From positions 1 through 64,000 of the forward strand of contig JAJEAC010000165.1 in NCBI GenBank assembly GCA_022824315.1: DNA of 64,000 bases, in the 5' to 3' direction. The DNA is from Silicimonas sp. Its GTDB lineage: Bacteria; Pseudomonadota; Alphaproteobacteria; Rhodobacterales; Rhodobacteraceae. A model generated the notes under the pieces. It saw only the letters and a list, made by a program, of their open reading frames with translations, did not search any database and had not been told where the DNA came from. The translations under genes were made by a program, and so were the position numbers. Position 1 is the stretch's first letter; the number at the start of each line of letters is the position of its first letter. Positions 47,911-57,072 of this stretch are shown piece by piece.

Positions 47911-48008
47911 CAAACTCAATCTTTGTCACGAGCGCGTTTGCAATCCCGGTCGCGACGGGGTTACCTCATGGGAAAACGCGGGCGCTCTCGGGGAGGCAAG
48001 GATTCATC

Positions 48009-48914
48009 ATGGACTGGGACAAGCTTCGGATCTTTCACGCGGTTGCTGACGCCGGCAGCTTGACCCACGCCGGTGAATCACTCCACCTCAGCCAGTCAGC
48101 CGTGTCACGGCAGATCCGCGCATTGGAAGTGAGCCTCAACACGACGTTGTTCCATCGCCACGCGCGCGGTCTGATTCTCACCGAACAGGGCGAACTCCTG
48201 TTCGATGCCACATCGGCCATGTCGCGCCGTCTCGATACTGCCGAAGCGCGAATTCGGGACAGCAAGGAAGAGGTCTTTGGCGAGTTGCGTGTGACGACCA
48301 CGACCGGCTTCGGTTCGCTCTGGCTCGCGCCTCGACTTCCGAAGCTCTACGAGAAGTTTCCCGATCTGAAGATAGACCTGATGCTCGAAGAGCGCGTGCT
48401 GGATCTGCCGATGCGGGAAGCGGATGTTGCAATTCGCATGAAGGAGCCCAGCCAGGCAGACCTGATTCGCCGCAAGATCATGGCCGTCAAGATGCGCCTC
48501 TATGCAAGCCCGGACTATCTTTCCGCACATGGCATTCCGGAGGATCTGGCTCAGTTGAAGAAGCATCGCCTGATCAGCCAGAGCGCCAACGCCACACAGG
48601 TGAGCGCGGGAGCGCAGCTTGTCCAGGAACTGCTGGCCCATGACGTCCCGTTCCTCCTGACGGTGAACAACTACTTCGGTGTCTTGCAGGCCGTTCTGGC
48701 AAATCTCGGAATCGGGGTGTTGCCCGACTACGTGACACAGGACTTTCCCGAATTGCAGCGCGTCCTTCCAGACATCGAGTCAAATGACGTTCCGGTGTTT
48801 CTCGCCTACCCGGAAGAGCTCCGCCAATCCCGCCGAATCGCCGCGTTTCGCGATTTCGTCACCGAGGAGATCATCGCTTACCGAAAGAAACTGAAGGCGG
48901 GCATCGCCGCTTAG
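48009..48914 (+). CDS. LysR-family transcriptional regulator
   Basis: A 301-residue LTTR. HTH in residues 1-60 (DWDKLRIFHAVADAGSLTHA, SLHLSQSAVSRQIRALE), then a periplasmic-binding-type effector domain from ~90 (FGELRVTTTTGFGSLWLAPR). Divergent from the IOR gene with a clear dyad between them, so probably its regulator, sensing an aromatic keto-acid or amino acid. Confidence 0.92.
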   Translation: MDWDKLRIFHAVADAGSLTHAGESLHLSQSAVSRQIRALEVSLNTTLFHRHARGLILTEQGELLFDATSAMSRRLDTAEARIRDSKEEVFGELRVTTTTGFGSLWLAPRLPKLYEKFPDLKIDLMLEERVLDLPMREADVAIRMKEPSQADLIRRKIMAVKMRLYASPDYLSAHGIPEDLAQLKKHRLISQSANATQVSAGAQLVQELLAHDVPFLLTVNNYFGVLQAVLANLGIGVLPDYVTQDFPELQRVLPDIESNDVPVFLAYPEELRQSRRIAAFRDFVTEEIIAYRKKLKAGIAA

Positions 48915-48997
48915 CTATGCATCTGGGACAACCCTGCCTTGACCAATCTCCTTGCTGCAAAGGTTGATTGAATGCCGCACGCCGAATACACTTATCT

Positions 48998-49026
48998 TGA
49001 ATGCTACGGCACGAACGGAGCATTCA
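48998..49026 (+). ncRNA. Leader hairpin upstream of the S-methyltransferase
   Basis: A perfect 8-bp stem TGAATGCT / AGCATTCA with a 13-base loop ACGGCACGAACGG. It is followed 17 bases later by a terminator-like hairpin. I could not match it to SAM-II, SAM-V or SAH riboswitch consensus; it is a structured-leader candidate only. Confidence 0.35.
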
Positions 49027-49043
49027 CACCTCCCTGTTGGACT

Positions 49044-49069
49044 GGCCGGGCTCTGCCCGGCCATTTTCT
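49044..49069 (+). terminator. Terminator-like hairpin GGCCGGGC-TCT-GCCCGGCC
   Basis: A perfect 8-bp GC stem with a 3-base loop followed by ATTTTCT. It lies 130 bases after the LysR stop and about 90 bases before the methyltransferase start, so it either ends the LysR transcript or acts as an attenuator in the methyltransferase leader. Confidence 0.6.
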
Positions 49070-49159
49070 GGCTCGGTCGCTTTCCGTCATGGGACAAATT
49101 TGGTTTGCGCGATCACGCGGCCCGTGGCATTCCGCAAAGACCCACGGAAAGGCTCGCCG

Positions 49160-50173
49160 ATGAGCGACCCTGTCAGATCCCATCTCGAAACCCATGGCTG
49201 GTTGCTGGCCGACGGTGCCACCGGCACAAATCTCTTCAACATGGGGCTGTCGGCAGGAGAATCGCCGGAATTCTGGAATGTCGAAAGGCCGAACGACATC
49301 CGGAAGCTCTACCAAGACTCCGTGGACGCGGGCAGTGACCTCTTCCTGACAAATTCCTTTGGAGGAAACGCGTCTCGGCTGAAGCTCCATGACGGCCAAG
49401 GACGCGTTCACGAACTGAACAGGGCCGCGGCTGAAATCGGCCGCAACGTGGCGGACGGTGCGGATCGCCCGGTCATCGTCGCCGGTTCGATCGGGCCAAC
49501 GGGCGAAATCATGGAACCGCTCGGCACGCTGTCCTATGCCGATGCCGTCGAGATATTCCACGAACAGGCCGAGGGCCTGAAGGAAGGCGGCGTGGACCTT
49601 CTTTGGGTCGAGACAATCAGCGCCTCGGACGAGTACCGTGCGGCGGCAGAGGCCGCTGCGCGAACCGGCATGTCCTGGTGCGGAACCATGAGCTTTGACA
49701 CGGCAGGACGGACCATGATGGGCCTCACCAGTGCCGACATGGTCAAGTTGGTCCAAAGGCTCGACACGCCCCCGGTCGCCTTCGGCGCAAATTGCGGTGT
49801 TGGAGCATCAGACCTCCTCCGGACGGTACTGGGCTTTGCCGCGACAGGGCCGACGCTGCCACTGATCGCAAAGGGCAACGCCGGCATTCCCAAATACGTC
49901 GACGGGCAAATCCACTATGATGGCACTCCGAATCTCATGGCGGATTACGCCGTCCTGGCTCGGGACGTCGGTGCAACGATCATTGGCGGCTGTTGCGGAA
50001 CGACACCAGAGCATCTGCGGCTCATGCGCGCGGCACTGGAAACTCGGCCAATGGGCAAGCCCCCCACGCTAGAGGAAATTGCCGAGCGGCTCGGTGGATT
50101 CTCGTCGGTTGACGACGGCACTTCCGACAATGCACCCACGCCTCGCACACGACGCGGGCGGCGGCGGGGCTGA
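49160..50173 (+). CDS. Betaine/homocysteine S-methyltransferase family protein (BmtB-like)
   Basis: A 337-residue TIM-barrel methyltransferase that transfers a methyl group (betaine, S-methylmethionine or dimethylsulfoniopropionate) to homocysteine. DGATGTNLFNMGL and FLTNSFGGNASRL near the start, GSIGPTGEIMEP, and zinc ligands Cys212 (GANCG) and Cys278-Cys279 (GGCCGTTP). The open frame extends 53 codons upstream through the terminator hairpin, which argues for this ATG. The C-terminal tail is basic. It is convergent with recN, 8 bases apart. Confidence 0.9.
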   Translation: MSDPVRSHLETHGWLLADGATGTNLFNMGLSAGESPEFWNVERPNDIRKLYQDSVDAGSDLFLTNSFGGNASRLKLHDGQGRVHELNRAAAEIGRNVADGADRPVIVAGSIGPTGEIMEPLGTLSYADAVEIFHEQAEGLKEGGVDLLWVETISASDEYRAAAEAAARTGMSWCGTMSFDTAGRTMMGLTSADMVKLVQRLDTPPVAFGANCGVGASDLLRTVLGFAATGPTLPLIAKGNAGIPKYVDGQIHYDGTPNLMADYAVLARDVGATIIGGCCGTTPEHLRLMRAALETRPMGKPPTLEEIAERLGGFSSVDDGTSDNAPTPRTRRGRRRG

Positions 50174-50181
50174 CGCCCCGC

Positions 50182-51831
50182 TCACGCGGCCAGCAAAGCC
50201 CTCGCCGCTGCCCTTGCTTCGTCGGTCACGGTATCGCCGGAGAGCATTCTGGCAATCTCGTCGATGCGATCATCGTCCGACAAGGGCGTCACCCGGCTTA
50301 GGGTCATGCCATCCCTGACCGACTTTTCGACCCGGCAATGATGCGCCGCCCTGGCTGCAACCTGCGGGCTGTGCGTAACCACAAGCACCTGCGCTCTACT
50401 CGCCAGGCACTCAAGCCGCCGGCCAACTGCATCTGCCGTGGCACCTCCGATACCGCGATCAATTTCGTCGAAGATCATAGTCAGGCCGTCCGCGCCGGCC
50501 GTGAGGCATACCTTGAGCGCAAGGAGAAACCGGCTAAGTTCCCCGCCCGACGCAATCCTGTTCAAGGGTCCGGCAGGCATTCCCGGATTCGTCGCAATCG
50601 TGAATGCGACATGCTCTCCGCCTTCGGGCCCGGGGTCCGCCCCGGTGACTTTCGTCGAGAAACTCGCCCGCTCCATCTTCAGCGGGGGCAATTCCTTCGA
50701 CATCGCCGCATCCAGCTTCTTCGCCGCCGCCGCCCGTGCCTGTCCAAGCTCGGCCGCAGCAGACGCGTAAGCCTTTCGGGCATCCTCCACGGCTTGCCTT
50801 CGCTCCATCAGGCCGCTTGCGCCGTCATCAAGCGCAGCAATCTTTGCCCGAAACTCGCCTGCAAGACCCGGAAGACCGTCCGGCGGCACATCGTGCTTGC
50901 GTGACAGCGCACGAATATCAAACAACCGCTCTTCCACGCGCTCCAGTTCGGCCGTATCAAACTCCAGGGCGTCGAGAACCATGGCCACGCCATGCTCCGC
51001 ATTGCCGACTTCTTCCAGCGCTCTCGACACGGTCGCCATGGGATCGTCCAGCACGCCTTGGGCGTTCGCCGCGGCACCGTCCAACCACCGCAATGCGTCA
51101 CGTATCATGCCCTCTGCGCCATCCGGACCAAGCGCCGTGCGGGCACGCGCGACATCCTCGCGTATCTGCCGCGAAACCCGCATGAGCCGACGCTTTGCAT
51201 CCAGCGTGACATCTTCCCCGGCTTCAGGAGCCAACCGATCCATCTCATCGACCGCGTGACGCAGGAAGCCCTCTTCCTTGCGCACGGCTTCAAGCCGAAC
51301 TTCCGTATCGGCCAGCGCGAATTCCGCTTCCTTAAGGCTGTTCCAGGTCGTCCGGCATCGTGCCGCCTTCTTCTCAAGCCCGCCAAACGCATCCAGGAGT
51401 CGACGATGAGCGCCCGGGTTCACGAGCCCCCGGTCATCATGTTGTCCATGGACCTCCACCAAGGAGTCCGAGAGCTGCCTGAGCACCTCGCCTGACACGC
51501 GACGGTCGTTGACCCAAGATGTCTTTCGCCCGTCCCGCGCGTTCACACGCCTCAGAATCAGGCCGTCGTCTGCGGGTAGCCCGGCTTCCTTCAGCACCTC
51601 GTAGGCGGCATGATCGTGAGCTAGGTCGAATTCGGCAATGACCTCTCCTTGTTCCGCGCCCTCCCGAACCAATTCAGCACGACCGCGCCATCCCAGCACG
51701 AAGCCAAGTGCATCCAGGAAAATCGTCTTGCCGGCTCCGGTCTCCCCGGTCAGCACGTTCAAGCCGGGACAAAGCGTCAACTCCAGCCTGTCAATGATCA
51801 GAATGTCCCGGATGTCGAGACTTCTCAGCAT
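50182..51831 (-). CDS. recN: DNA repair protein RecN
   Basis: A 549-residue SMC-like ATPase that aids double-strand-break repair. Walker A GETGAGKT at 29-36 in an N-terminal globular half, a long charged coiled-coil middle (about 160-340), then signature IASGGELSRFLLALK, Walker B GLTMIFDEIDRGIGG and VVTHSPQVAA. The ATG giving MLRSLDIRDI is chosen over upstream codons. It is 10 bases after bamD. Confidence 0.95.
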   Translation of the reverse strand: MLRSLDIRDILIIDRLELTLCPGLNVLTGETGAGKTIFLDALGFVLGWRGRAELVREGAEQGEVIAEFDLAHDHAAYEVLKEAGLPADDGLILRRVNARDGRKTSWVNDRRVSGEVLRQLSDSLVEVHGQHDDRGLVNPGAHRRLLDAFGGLEKKAARCRTTWNSLKEAEFALADTEVRLEAVRKEEGFLRHAVDEMDRLAPEAGEDVTLDAKRRLMRVSRQIREDVARARTALGPDGAEGMIRDALRWLDGAAANAQGVLDDPMATVSRALEEVGNAEHGVAMVLDALEFDTAELERVEERLFDIRALSRKHDVPPDGLPGLAGEFRAKIAALDDGASGLMERRQAVEDARKAYASAAAELGQARAAAAKKLDAAMSKELPPLKMERASFSTKVTGADPGPEGGEHVAFTIATNPGMPAGPLNRIASGGELSRFLLALKVCLTAGADGLTMIFDEIDRGIGGATADAVGRRLECLASRAQVLVVTHSPQVAARAAHHCRVEKSVRDGMTLSRVTPLSDDDRIDEIARMLSGDTVTDEARAAARALLAA

Positions 51832-51841
51832 GGCACTTGCG

Positions 51842-52699
51842 TCAAAGCCACTCGCCGCGAAGCGTCTGCCGGAACACCCGCCTGAGCCAACTGTCGCCCC
51901 TTGCCGCGGGCTCAAGTCCGTTGCCGGTCAGCAACGCGTAGCTGGCCTCGTACCATTCCGTGCCCCCGAAGTTGTGGCCAAGAACGGCTCCGGCAGTCTG
52001 GGCTTCGCTCTCCAGGCCAAGGGCGAGATAGCCTTCGACCAGCCGGTGCAGCGCCTCCGGCGTCTGGCTCGTCGTCTGGAAATCCTCGACGACGACCCGA
52101 AAGCGATTGACGGCCGCAAGGTAGTGGCCCCGCTTGAGATAGTACCGGCCCACTTCCATCTCCTTGGCCGCAAGATGATCGAAGGCCAGGTCGAACTTGA
52201 GAGCTGCTGATCGCGCATGTTCGCTTTCAGGGTGCTCCTCTATGACCGCTCGAAGCGCCTGAAGCGCTTGAAACGTCAAGCCCTGATCCCGTCCCACGTC
52301 GTCGATCTGGTCGTAGTATGACAGCGCCACGATATACCGTGCCCAAGGGGCGTCTTCGTCGGCCGGATAGTTGCTCAGGAATCGCTCAGCCGCTCCCCGC
52401 GCCGCCTCGTAGTCCCGATCCAGATGGTAGGAATAGGCCTGCATGACGAGCGCGCGCCGCGCCAGCTCGGAATACGGATAGAGCCTTTCCACCTCGCCAA
52501 AAAGACCGGCAGCCTCCTCTCCGTCGCCGGATTCAAGCGTGACTTCCGCTCTCCGAAATATCTCCCCGGCAGTGGAGTCTTCGGTTGATTCGTCATCGTC
52601 CGACTGCTGGAAGACCGCGCAACCTGCCATCATCATCAAGCACGTCCCGGTCAGAGCAATCCGCCGCGCGCCCTTTGTCAACTTTCTCATTTCCGTCAT
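51842..52699 (-). CDS. bamD: Outer membrane assembly lipoprotein BamD
   Basis: A 285-residue lipoprotein of the BAM complex. Lipobox MMAGC with the lipid-modified Cys27, then an acidic linker and TPR repeats (AEVTLESGDGEEAAGLFGEV, LYPYSELARRALVMQAYSYH, HPESEHARSAALKFDLA). AGGTGG lies six bases before this ATG; another ATG three codons later is possible. Confidence 0.94.
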   Translation of the reverse strand: MTEMRKLTKGARRIALTGTCLMMMAGCAVFQQSDDDESTEDSTAGEIFRRAEVTLESGDGEEAAGLFGEVERLYPYSELARRALVMQAYSYHLDRDYEAARGAAERFLSNYPADEDAPWARYIVALSYYDQIDDVGRDQGLTFQALQALRAVIEEHPESEHARSAALKFDLAFDHLAAKEMEVGRYYLKRGHYLAAVNRFRVVVEDFQTTSQTPEALHRLVEGYLALGLESEAQTAGAVLGHNFGGTEWYEASYALLTGNGLEPAARGDSWLRRVFRQTLRGEWL

Positions 52700-52784
52700 G
52701 GCAAGCCACCTCGGTACCGGACTGCTTGGTAGCACGGGAAGATTGCAGTGCAAATTGGTTTTGGGTTGGATTCGCAGGCTGCGT

Positions 52785-53711
52785 TCAGGCCGCGATGCCA
52801 AGAGCATCTTCGCGCACGAGACCAGCGCCGGGAAGGCGGCTGGCCGTCCGGGAATCGCATTCCACGATCTCGAATGCCCCTGGATCGGCAAAGAGCCTGC
52901 GCAACAAGTGGTTGGTCGTAGCGTGACCGGCGCGCCGACCGACATAGCGACCAAGAATCGGGGCACCCGCGAGTGCGAGGTCCCCGAGCGCGTCAAGCAT
53001 CTTGTGGCGGACGGGCTCGTCTGCATGGCGCATCCCGCCCGGGGTCACGACAGTGTCACCATCCACGACGACCGCGGAGGTCACCGATCCGCCAAGGATC
53101 AAGCCGCGCGCGCGCATTTCGTCGATATCGGCTTTCCGGCAAAACGTGCGACTGTTGCAAAGCTCGTACACGAAGGCCCCGTTCGCCATGTTCAGGCTCT
53201 TTTCCTGGCGGCCAATGACCGCGTCGGCGAAGTCAATCTCGAACTCGATCTTGAGGTCATCCGAGGGCATGAGCGCGGCCGAGGCATCGCCGTGCGTCAC
53301 CTCCACCGGTCGAAGCACGCGAATGGCGCACACCGGTGCATCAAGCATCTGCAGGCCGCGCGAAAGGATGCCGGCGACGAACGGCGCTGACGAACCGTCC
53401 AGCAACGGCACCTCGGGACCATCGATCTCGACCATCGCATTATGCAGGCCACAACCTGCAAAAGCTGCCATGATGTGCTCGACTGTTGAAACGCTGATGC
53501 CGTCACGGTTGGTGACGCGCGTGTTGAGTTCCGTATTGGTGACTTGGTTCCAGCGGGCGGGAACCAGCGTGTCCACCCCGGCGGTGACATCCGTCCGGCG
53601 AAACCAGATGCCGTGGTCTGCAATTGCTGGCTGCACGGTCACGCACACCGCCTGTCCCGTGTGCAGCCCTGTACCTTTGAAGACCACCGAAGATCTGACT
53701 GATGTCTGCAA
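52785..53711 (-). CDS. lpxC: UDP-3-O-acyl-N-acetylglucosamine deacetylase
   Basis: A 308-residue zinc enzyme for the committed step of lipid A synthesis. GTGLHTGQ near 13-20, His79 (STVEHIMAA), His236 and Asp240 (HKMLDALGDLAL), His263 (AGHATTNH). Followed on the same strand by bamD and recN, the normal alphaproteobacterial order, but separated from ftsZ by an ABC operon on the other strand. Confidence 0.96.
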   Translation of the reverse strand: MQTSVRSSVVFKGTGLHTGQAVCVTVQPAIADHGIWFRRTDVTAGVDTLVPARWNQVTNTELNTRVTNRDGISVSTVEHIMAAFAGCGLHNAMVEIDGPEVPLLDGSSAPFVAGILSRGLQMLDAPVCAIRVLRPVEVTHGDASAALMPSDDLKIEFEIDFADAVIGRQEKSLNMANGAFVYELCNSRTFCRKADIDEMRARGLILGGSVTSAVVVDGDTVVTPGGMRHADEPVRHKMLDALGDLALAGAPILGRYVGRRAGHATTNHLLRRLFADPGAFEIVECDSRTASRLPGAGLVREDALGIAA

Positions 53712-54493
53712 GAATTTACCCTGACTGCAGCGTCGGACCCCCCCGATCCGACACGCACATGCTACACTCGCAAAATGGCACTCTCAAAACAATCATTGCA
53801 ACATCCTGAAACAAGGCAGAGGCAATTCGGCGGTTTGTCGCCCAAAGGGCGAGCATTTGAGCATAGGCCGCTTCGTGACCTGTCGGAGCCTGTATGCAGG
53901 CTTGATTGACGCGCAAATTCGCAGTCGGCGAAGAGCCGTTCCGAATGATGAAGACAATGCCGTCCTCGGCCCGCCAGCCATGCTTGCGGCACGATTCCGG
54001 CCTTCTGAGATTGACGCAGGCATCAGAATGCTTGATTTGGTCCGCGACGAACGCAACATCCGCGCCCGCCGTCCAAAGGCAACCCACGTTGCCACGAAAC
54101 GGGCATGGCGCGAAACCGAACACGCGAACGCCACTCAACGCGTTGATCCGACTTGGATTTCGCCTCTTTCACGCGTCGCGGACATACATGCCCGACTCAT
54201 TGGAACAAAGCGAGAAAAATGGATCAGTGCAGTCCGTACCTGTCAAATTTTGCATTGGTTGCCAGGTCATCAGGCAGAGGCCGGATCCGATCGCTTCGCA
54301 ACACGGGTTTCTGCGTCGATGCCACGCCATGCGCAAGGACGATTGGACACTTGCGCAATTCTCGCGCAGATTGCACAATTTGCGCCAGCCGGCCGGGGTG
54401 GCAATCTATCCGATCATACATTCGCCGGTACGGCGTTCCACAATCGCGACGTGTCCCTTAGACTCGCGTCGACAACCGATCCAGGAGAGACCA
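53712..54493. other. 0.8 kb without a confident gene
   Basis: Promoters of lpxC (minus) and of the ABC operon (plus) should lie here. A GTCGGA...TCCGAC dyad is seen near 53733-53753. Open frames are Cys/Arg-rich and not protein-like. AT content is higher than in the flanking genes. Confidence 0.5.
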
Positions 54494-55501
54494 ATGTTCA
54501 GACCCCCCATCGCAACATTCGCTGCCACGCTCGCCATTGCGGGCCCGGCACTGGCTGAAACCGACCTGCCCTTCGCGCTCGACTGGAAATTCGAGGGGCC
54601 GTCCGCGCCCTACTTCACCGCGATCGACAACGGCCATTTCGAGGCCGTGGGCCTGAGCGTGGAAGTCTCCGCCGGTCAGGGCTCCCTCGACGCAATCCCG
54701 AAAGTCGCCACCGGCGCCTTCCCGGTTGGCTTTGCCGACATCAACTCGCTCATCAAGTTCCTCGACCAGAACTCCGGCGCACCGGTCACTGCGGTGATGA
54801 TGATCTATGACAAGCCGCCTTTCGCCGTGGTCGGGCGCAAATCGCTCGGCGTCAGCGCGCCCAAGGATCTTGAAGGCCGAATCCTCGGCGCGCCGCCTCC
54901 CGATGGCGCCTGGGCGCAGTTCCCGGCCTTCGCCAGCGCGAACGGCCTGGATGTCGACAAGATCACCGTCGAGCCCGTCGGGTTCCCGACGCGCGAGCCG
55001 ATGCTGGCCGAAGGCAACGTCGCGGCCGTCACGGGCTTCAGCTTTTCCTCGTTCCTCAATCTCGTTCGCCTCGGCGTGCCGGAGGACGACATCTCGACCA
55101 TATTGATGGCGGATCACGGACTTGCGCTCTACGGCAATGCGATCATCGTGAACACCGACTTCGCCGCGGCCAACCCGGACGTGATCAAGGGCTTTCTCAC
55201 CGCCATCGTTGCTGGCTGGAGGGATGCCATAGCCGACCCGGCGAAGGCCATCGAAAGCCTGATTGCGCGCAACCCGGCCGCCGATGCCGCCCTGGAACAG
55301 CGCCGACTGCAGCTCGCCATTGATGCCAACGTGGTCACCGACTACACGAGAGCCAACGGCATGGGCGGCATTGACGACGCACGCATGACCAAAGCGCTTG
55401 AGCAACTGGCGGAAACCTATGAATTTCAGACCACTCCTGACGCCAGCCTCTACTTCACCGACGCCTATCTGCCCGGCGAAGCGGAGCGCATGCTGAAGTA
55501 G
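54494..55501 (+). CDS. NMT1/THI5-like ABC transporter substrate-binding protein
   Basis: A 335-residue periplasmic protein with signal peptide ending AGPALAE. The start DLPFALDWKFEGPSAPYFTA is typical of the NitT/TauT/ThiY binding-protein family, with PVGFADINSLIKFLDQ as the domain-crossing segment. CAGGAGA precedes the ATG by six bases; the longer open frame upstream is spurious. First gene of a three-gene importer. Ligand unknown. Confidence 0.9.
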   Translation: MFRPPIATFAATLAIAGPALAETDLPFALDWKFEGPSAPYFTAIDNGHFEAVGLSVEVSAGQGSLDAIPKVATGAFPVGFADINSLIKFLDQNSGAPVTAVMMIYDKPPFAVVGRKSLGVSAPKDLEGRILGAPPPDGAWAQFPAFASANGLDVDKITVEPVGFPTREPMLAEGNVAAVTGFSFSSFLNLVRLGVPEDDISTILMADHGLALYGNAIIVNTDFAAANPDVIKGFLTAIVAGWRDAIADPAKAIESLIARNPAADAALEQRRLQLAIDANVVTDYTRANGMGGIDDARMTKALEQLAETYEFQTTPDASLYFTDAYLPGEAERMLK

Positions 55502-55513
55502 GTCCCCAAGCGC

Positions 55514-56314
55514 GTGGACAGGCCTCTCATCGAGATCAAGGGCGTCCGCCACGCCTACCAGACTCAGTCGGGGCGACTCCCTGTGCTTGACGGTCTGAAG
55601 CTTGCGGTGCCCGAAGGCGGCTTTTCCGCCGTCGTCGGGCCCTCGGGCTGCGGCAAGTCCACGCTGACTCGGCTCATCGCCGGCCTGCTGAAACCCGATG
55701 AGGGCGAAGTCTGGCTGCACGGAGAACTCGTCAAGGGTCCGAAGTCAATCGTTGGCATGGCATTCCAGAATCCGGTTTTGCTCGAATGGCGCACGATCCT
55801 GCAAAACGTCATGCTTCCGCTCGAGATCGTGTCGACCAAGATGTCAAGACACGAGCGGGAAGACCGTGCGCTTCACCTGCTCGCTCTGGTCGGCCTCGAA
55901 GGATTTGAAGACAAGCGCCCAAGCGAACTCTCCGGCGGCATGCGCCAGCGCGCTTCGCTCTGCCGCGCCATCGTGCACAAGCCCGAGGTTCTGATTCTCG
56001 ATGAACCCTTCGCCGCGCTCGATGCCTTCACCCGAGAAGACCTTTGGCAAACCATGCATGCCGTGAAGGCGGAAGAACCTTTCACCGGCGTCCTCATCAC
56101 CCACGACCTGAGAGAGGCCATCTTTCTCGCAGACGAGATTGTCGTTCTCTCTGGCCGCCCTGCATGCACGCAATACGTGATGGATGTTCATCTCAAGGGC
56201 CCACGCGACATTGAGCATCTTTACACGCCCAAATCCGCCGATGCGCTCAACATTCTGCGCCGCCAAATCCAGATCGCCCAAGGCCGCGCTCCGGCCGAGG
56301 AGGTCGCCCAGTGA
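55514..56314 (+). CDS. ABC transporter ATP-binding protein (NitT/TauT type)
   Basis: A 266-residue ATPase: Walker [11 protein letters not shown]-loop MAFQNPVLLEWRT, signature LSGGMRQRASLCRA, Walker [15 protein letters not shown]. Starts with GTG (no nearby in-frame ATG). Overlaps the permease start by GTGA. Confidence 0.92.
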   Translation: MDRPLIEIKGVRHAYQTQSGRLPVLDGLKLAVPEGGFSAVVGPSGCGKSTLTRLIAGLLKPDEGEVWLHGELVKGPKSIVGMAFQNPVLLEWRTILQNVMLPLEIVSTKMSRHEREDRALHLLALVGLEGFEDKRPSELSGGMRQRASLCRAIVHKPEVLILDEPFAALDAFTREDLWQTMHAVKAEEPFTGVLITHDLREAIFLADEIVVLSGRPACTQYVMDVHLKGPRDIEHLYTPKSADALNILRRQIQIAQGRAPAEEVAQ

Positions 56315-57072
56315 CCTGGAAACAGATCGCCGTTCCGATCGCCGCACTGGTCATATTCGGCCTTTTCTGGGAGCTGCTGGTCTGGGTCAACGGCTGGCCC
56401 AACTACAAGATGGCCTCGCCCAGCGATCTCTGGCCCGCCTTCTGGAAGTTCCGCTGGCTCTTCCTCGAGTACGGGTGGGACACGCTTTGGCGAACGGTCG
56501 CCGGACTGGTTCTGGCGGTCGTTCTTGGCGTGTTCCTTGGCATGATCATGGGGCTGTCGCGAGTCATGCGAGATGCGCTCTATCCACTGCTCGTGGGGTT
56601 CAACGCGATTCCGAAGGCCACCGTCGTGCCCATCATCGCGCTTCTCTTCGTGGGCCAGCACGACATGAACACCATTCTGATCGCTTTCCTCATCAGCTTT
56701 TTCCCGATTGCCGTTTCCGTCTCCATCGGGCTGTCAACGCTCGAGCCCGAATACCGCGACATCCTCGCTTCGCTCGGCGCGTCTCGCTTCACGATATTTT
56801 GGAAAATCGCGCTGCCCAAGACCTTGCCCGAGTTCTTCGGTGCGCTCAAAGTGGCCGTCACGCTCGCCTTCATCGGCACCAACCTGATGGAGATCGTCGA
56901 ACCTCATGGCCGCGGGCTCGGCCATCTCTTCGACAGTGGCAAGATCAGCGCCGATTATCCCCTGATGTTCGCCGTCCTCATTGCCTTGGCGCTCATGGGG
57001 ATCCTGCTCTATTACGTGGTCGTGGCAATGGAGAAGGTCTTCGCAGGATGGGCCGAGCGTGCTCCGACCTAG
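56311..57072 (+). CDS. ABC transporter permease (NitT/TauT type)
   Basis: A 253-residue membrane protein with about six segments. It contains NYKMASPSDLWPAFW (the P-S-D element of this subfamily) and LASLGASRFTIFWKIALPKT (EAA coupling loop). GTG start preceded by AGGAGG. Last gene of the importer. Confidence 0.92.
   Translation: MTWKQIAVPIAALVIFGLFWELLVWVNGWPNYKMASPSDLWPAFWKFRWLFLEYGWDTLWRTVAGLVLAVVLGVFLGMIMGLSRVMRDALYPLLVGFNAIPKATVVPIIALLFVGQHDMNTILIAFLISFFPIAVSVSIGLSTLEPEYRDILASLGASRFTIFWKIALPKTLPEFFGALKVAVTLAFIGTNLMEIVEPHGRGLGHLFDSGKISADYPLMFAVLIALALMGILLYYVVVAMEKVFAGWAERAPT

Noticed and set aside
48961-49159. Known SAM-II or SAH riboswitch before the S-methyltransferase
   Set aside because: Conserved nucleotides of those classes could not be aligned by eye; only generic hairpins were supported.
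53716-54138. 140-codon minus frame upstream of lpxC
   Set aside because: Composition is unlike the neighbouring proteins and no family is recognisable; the stretch looks intergenic.
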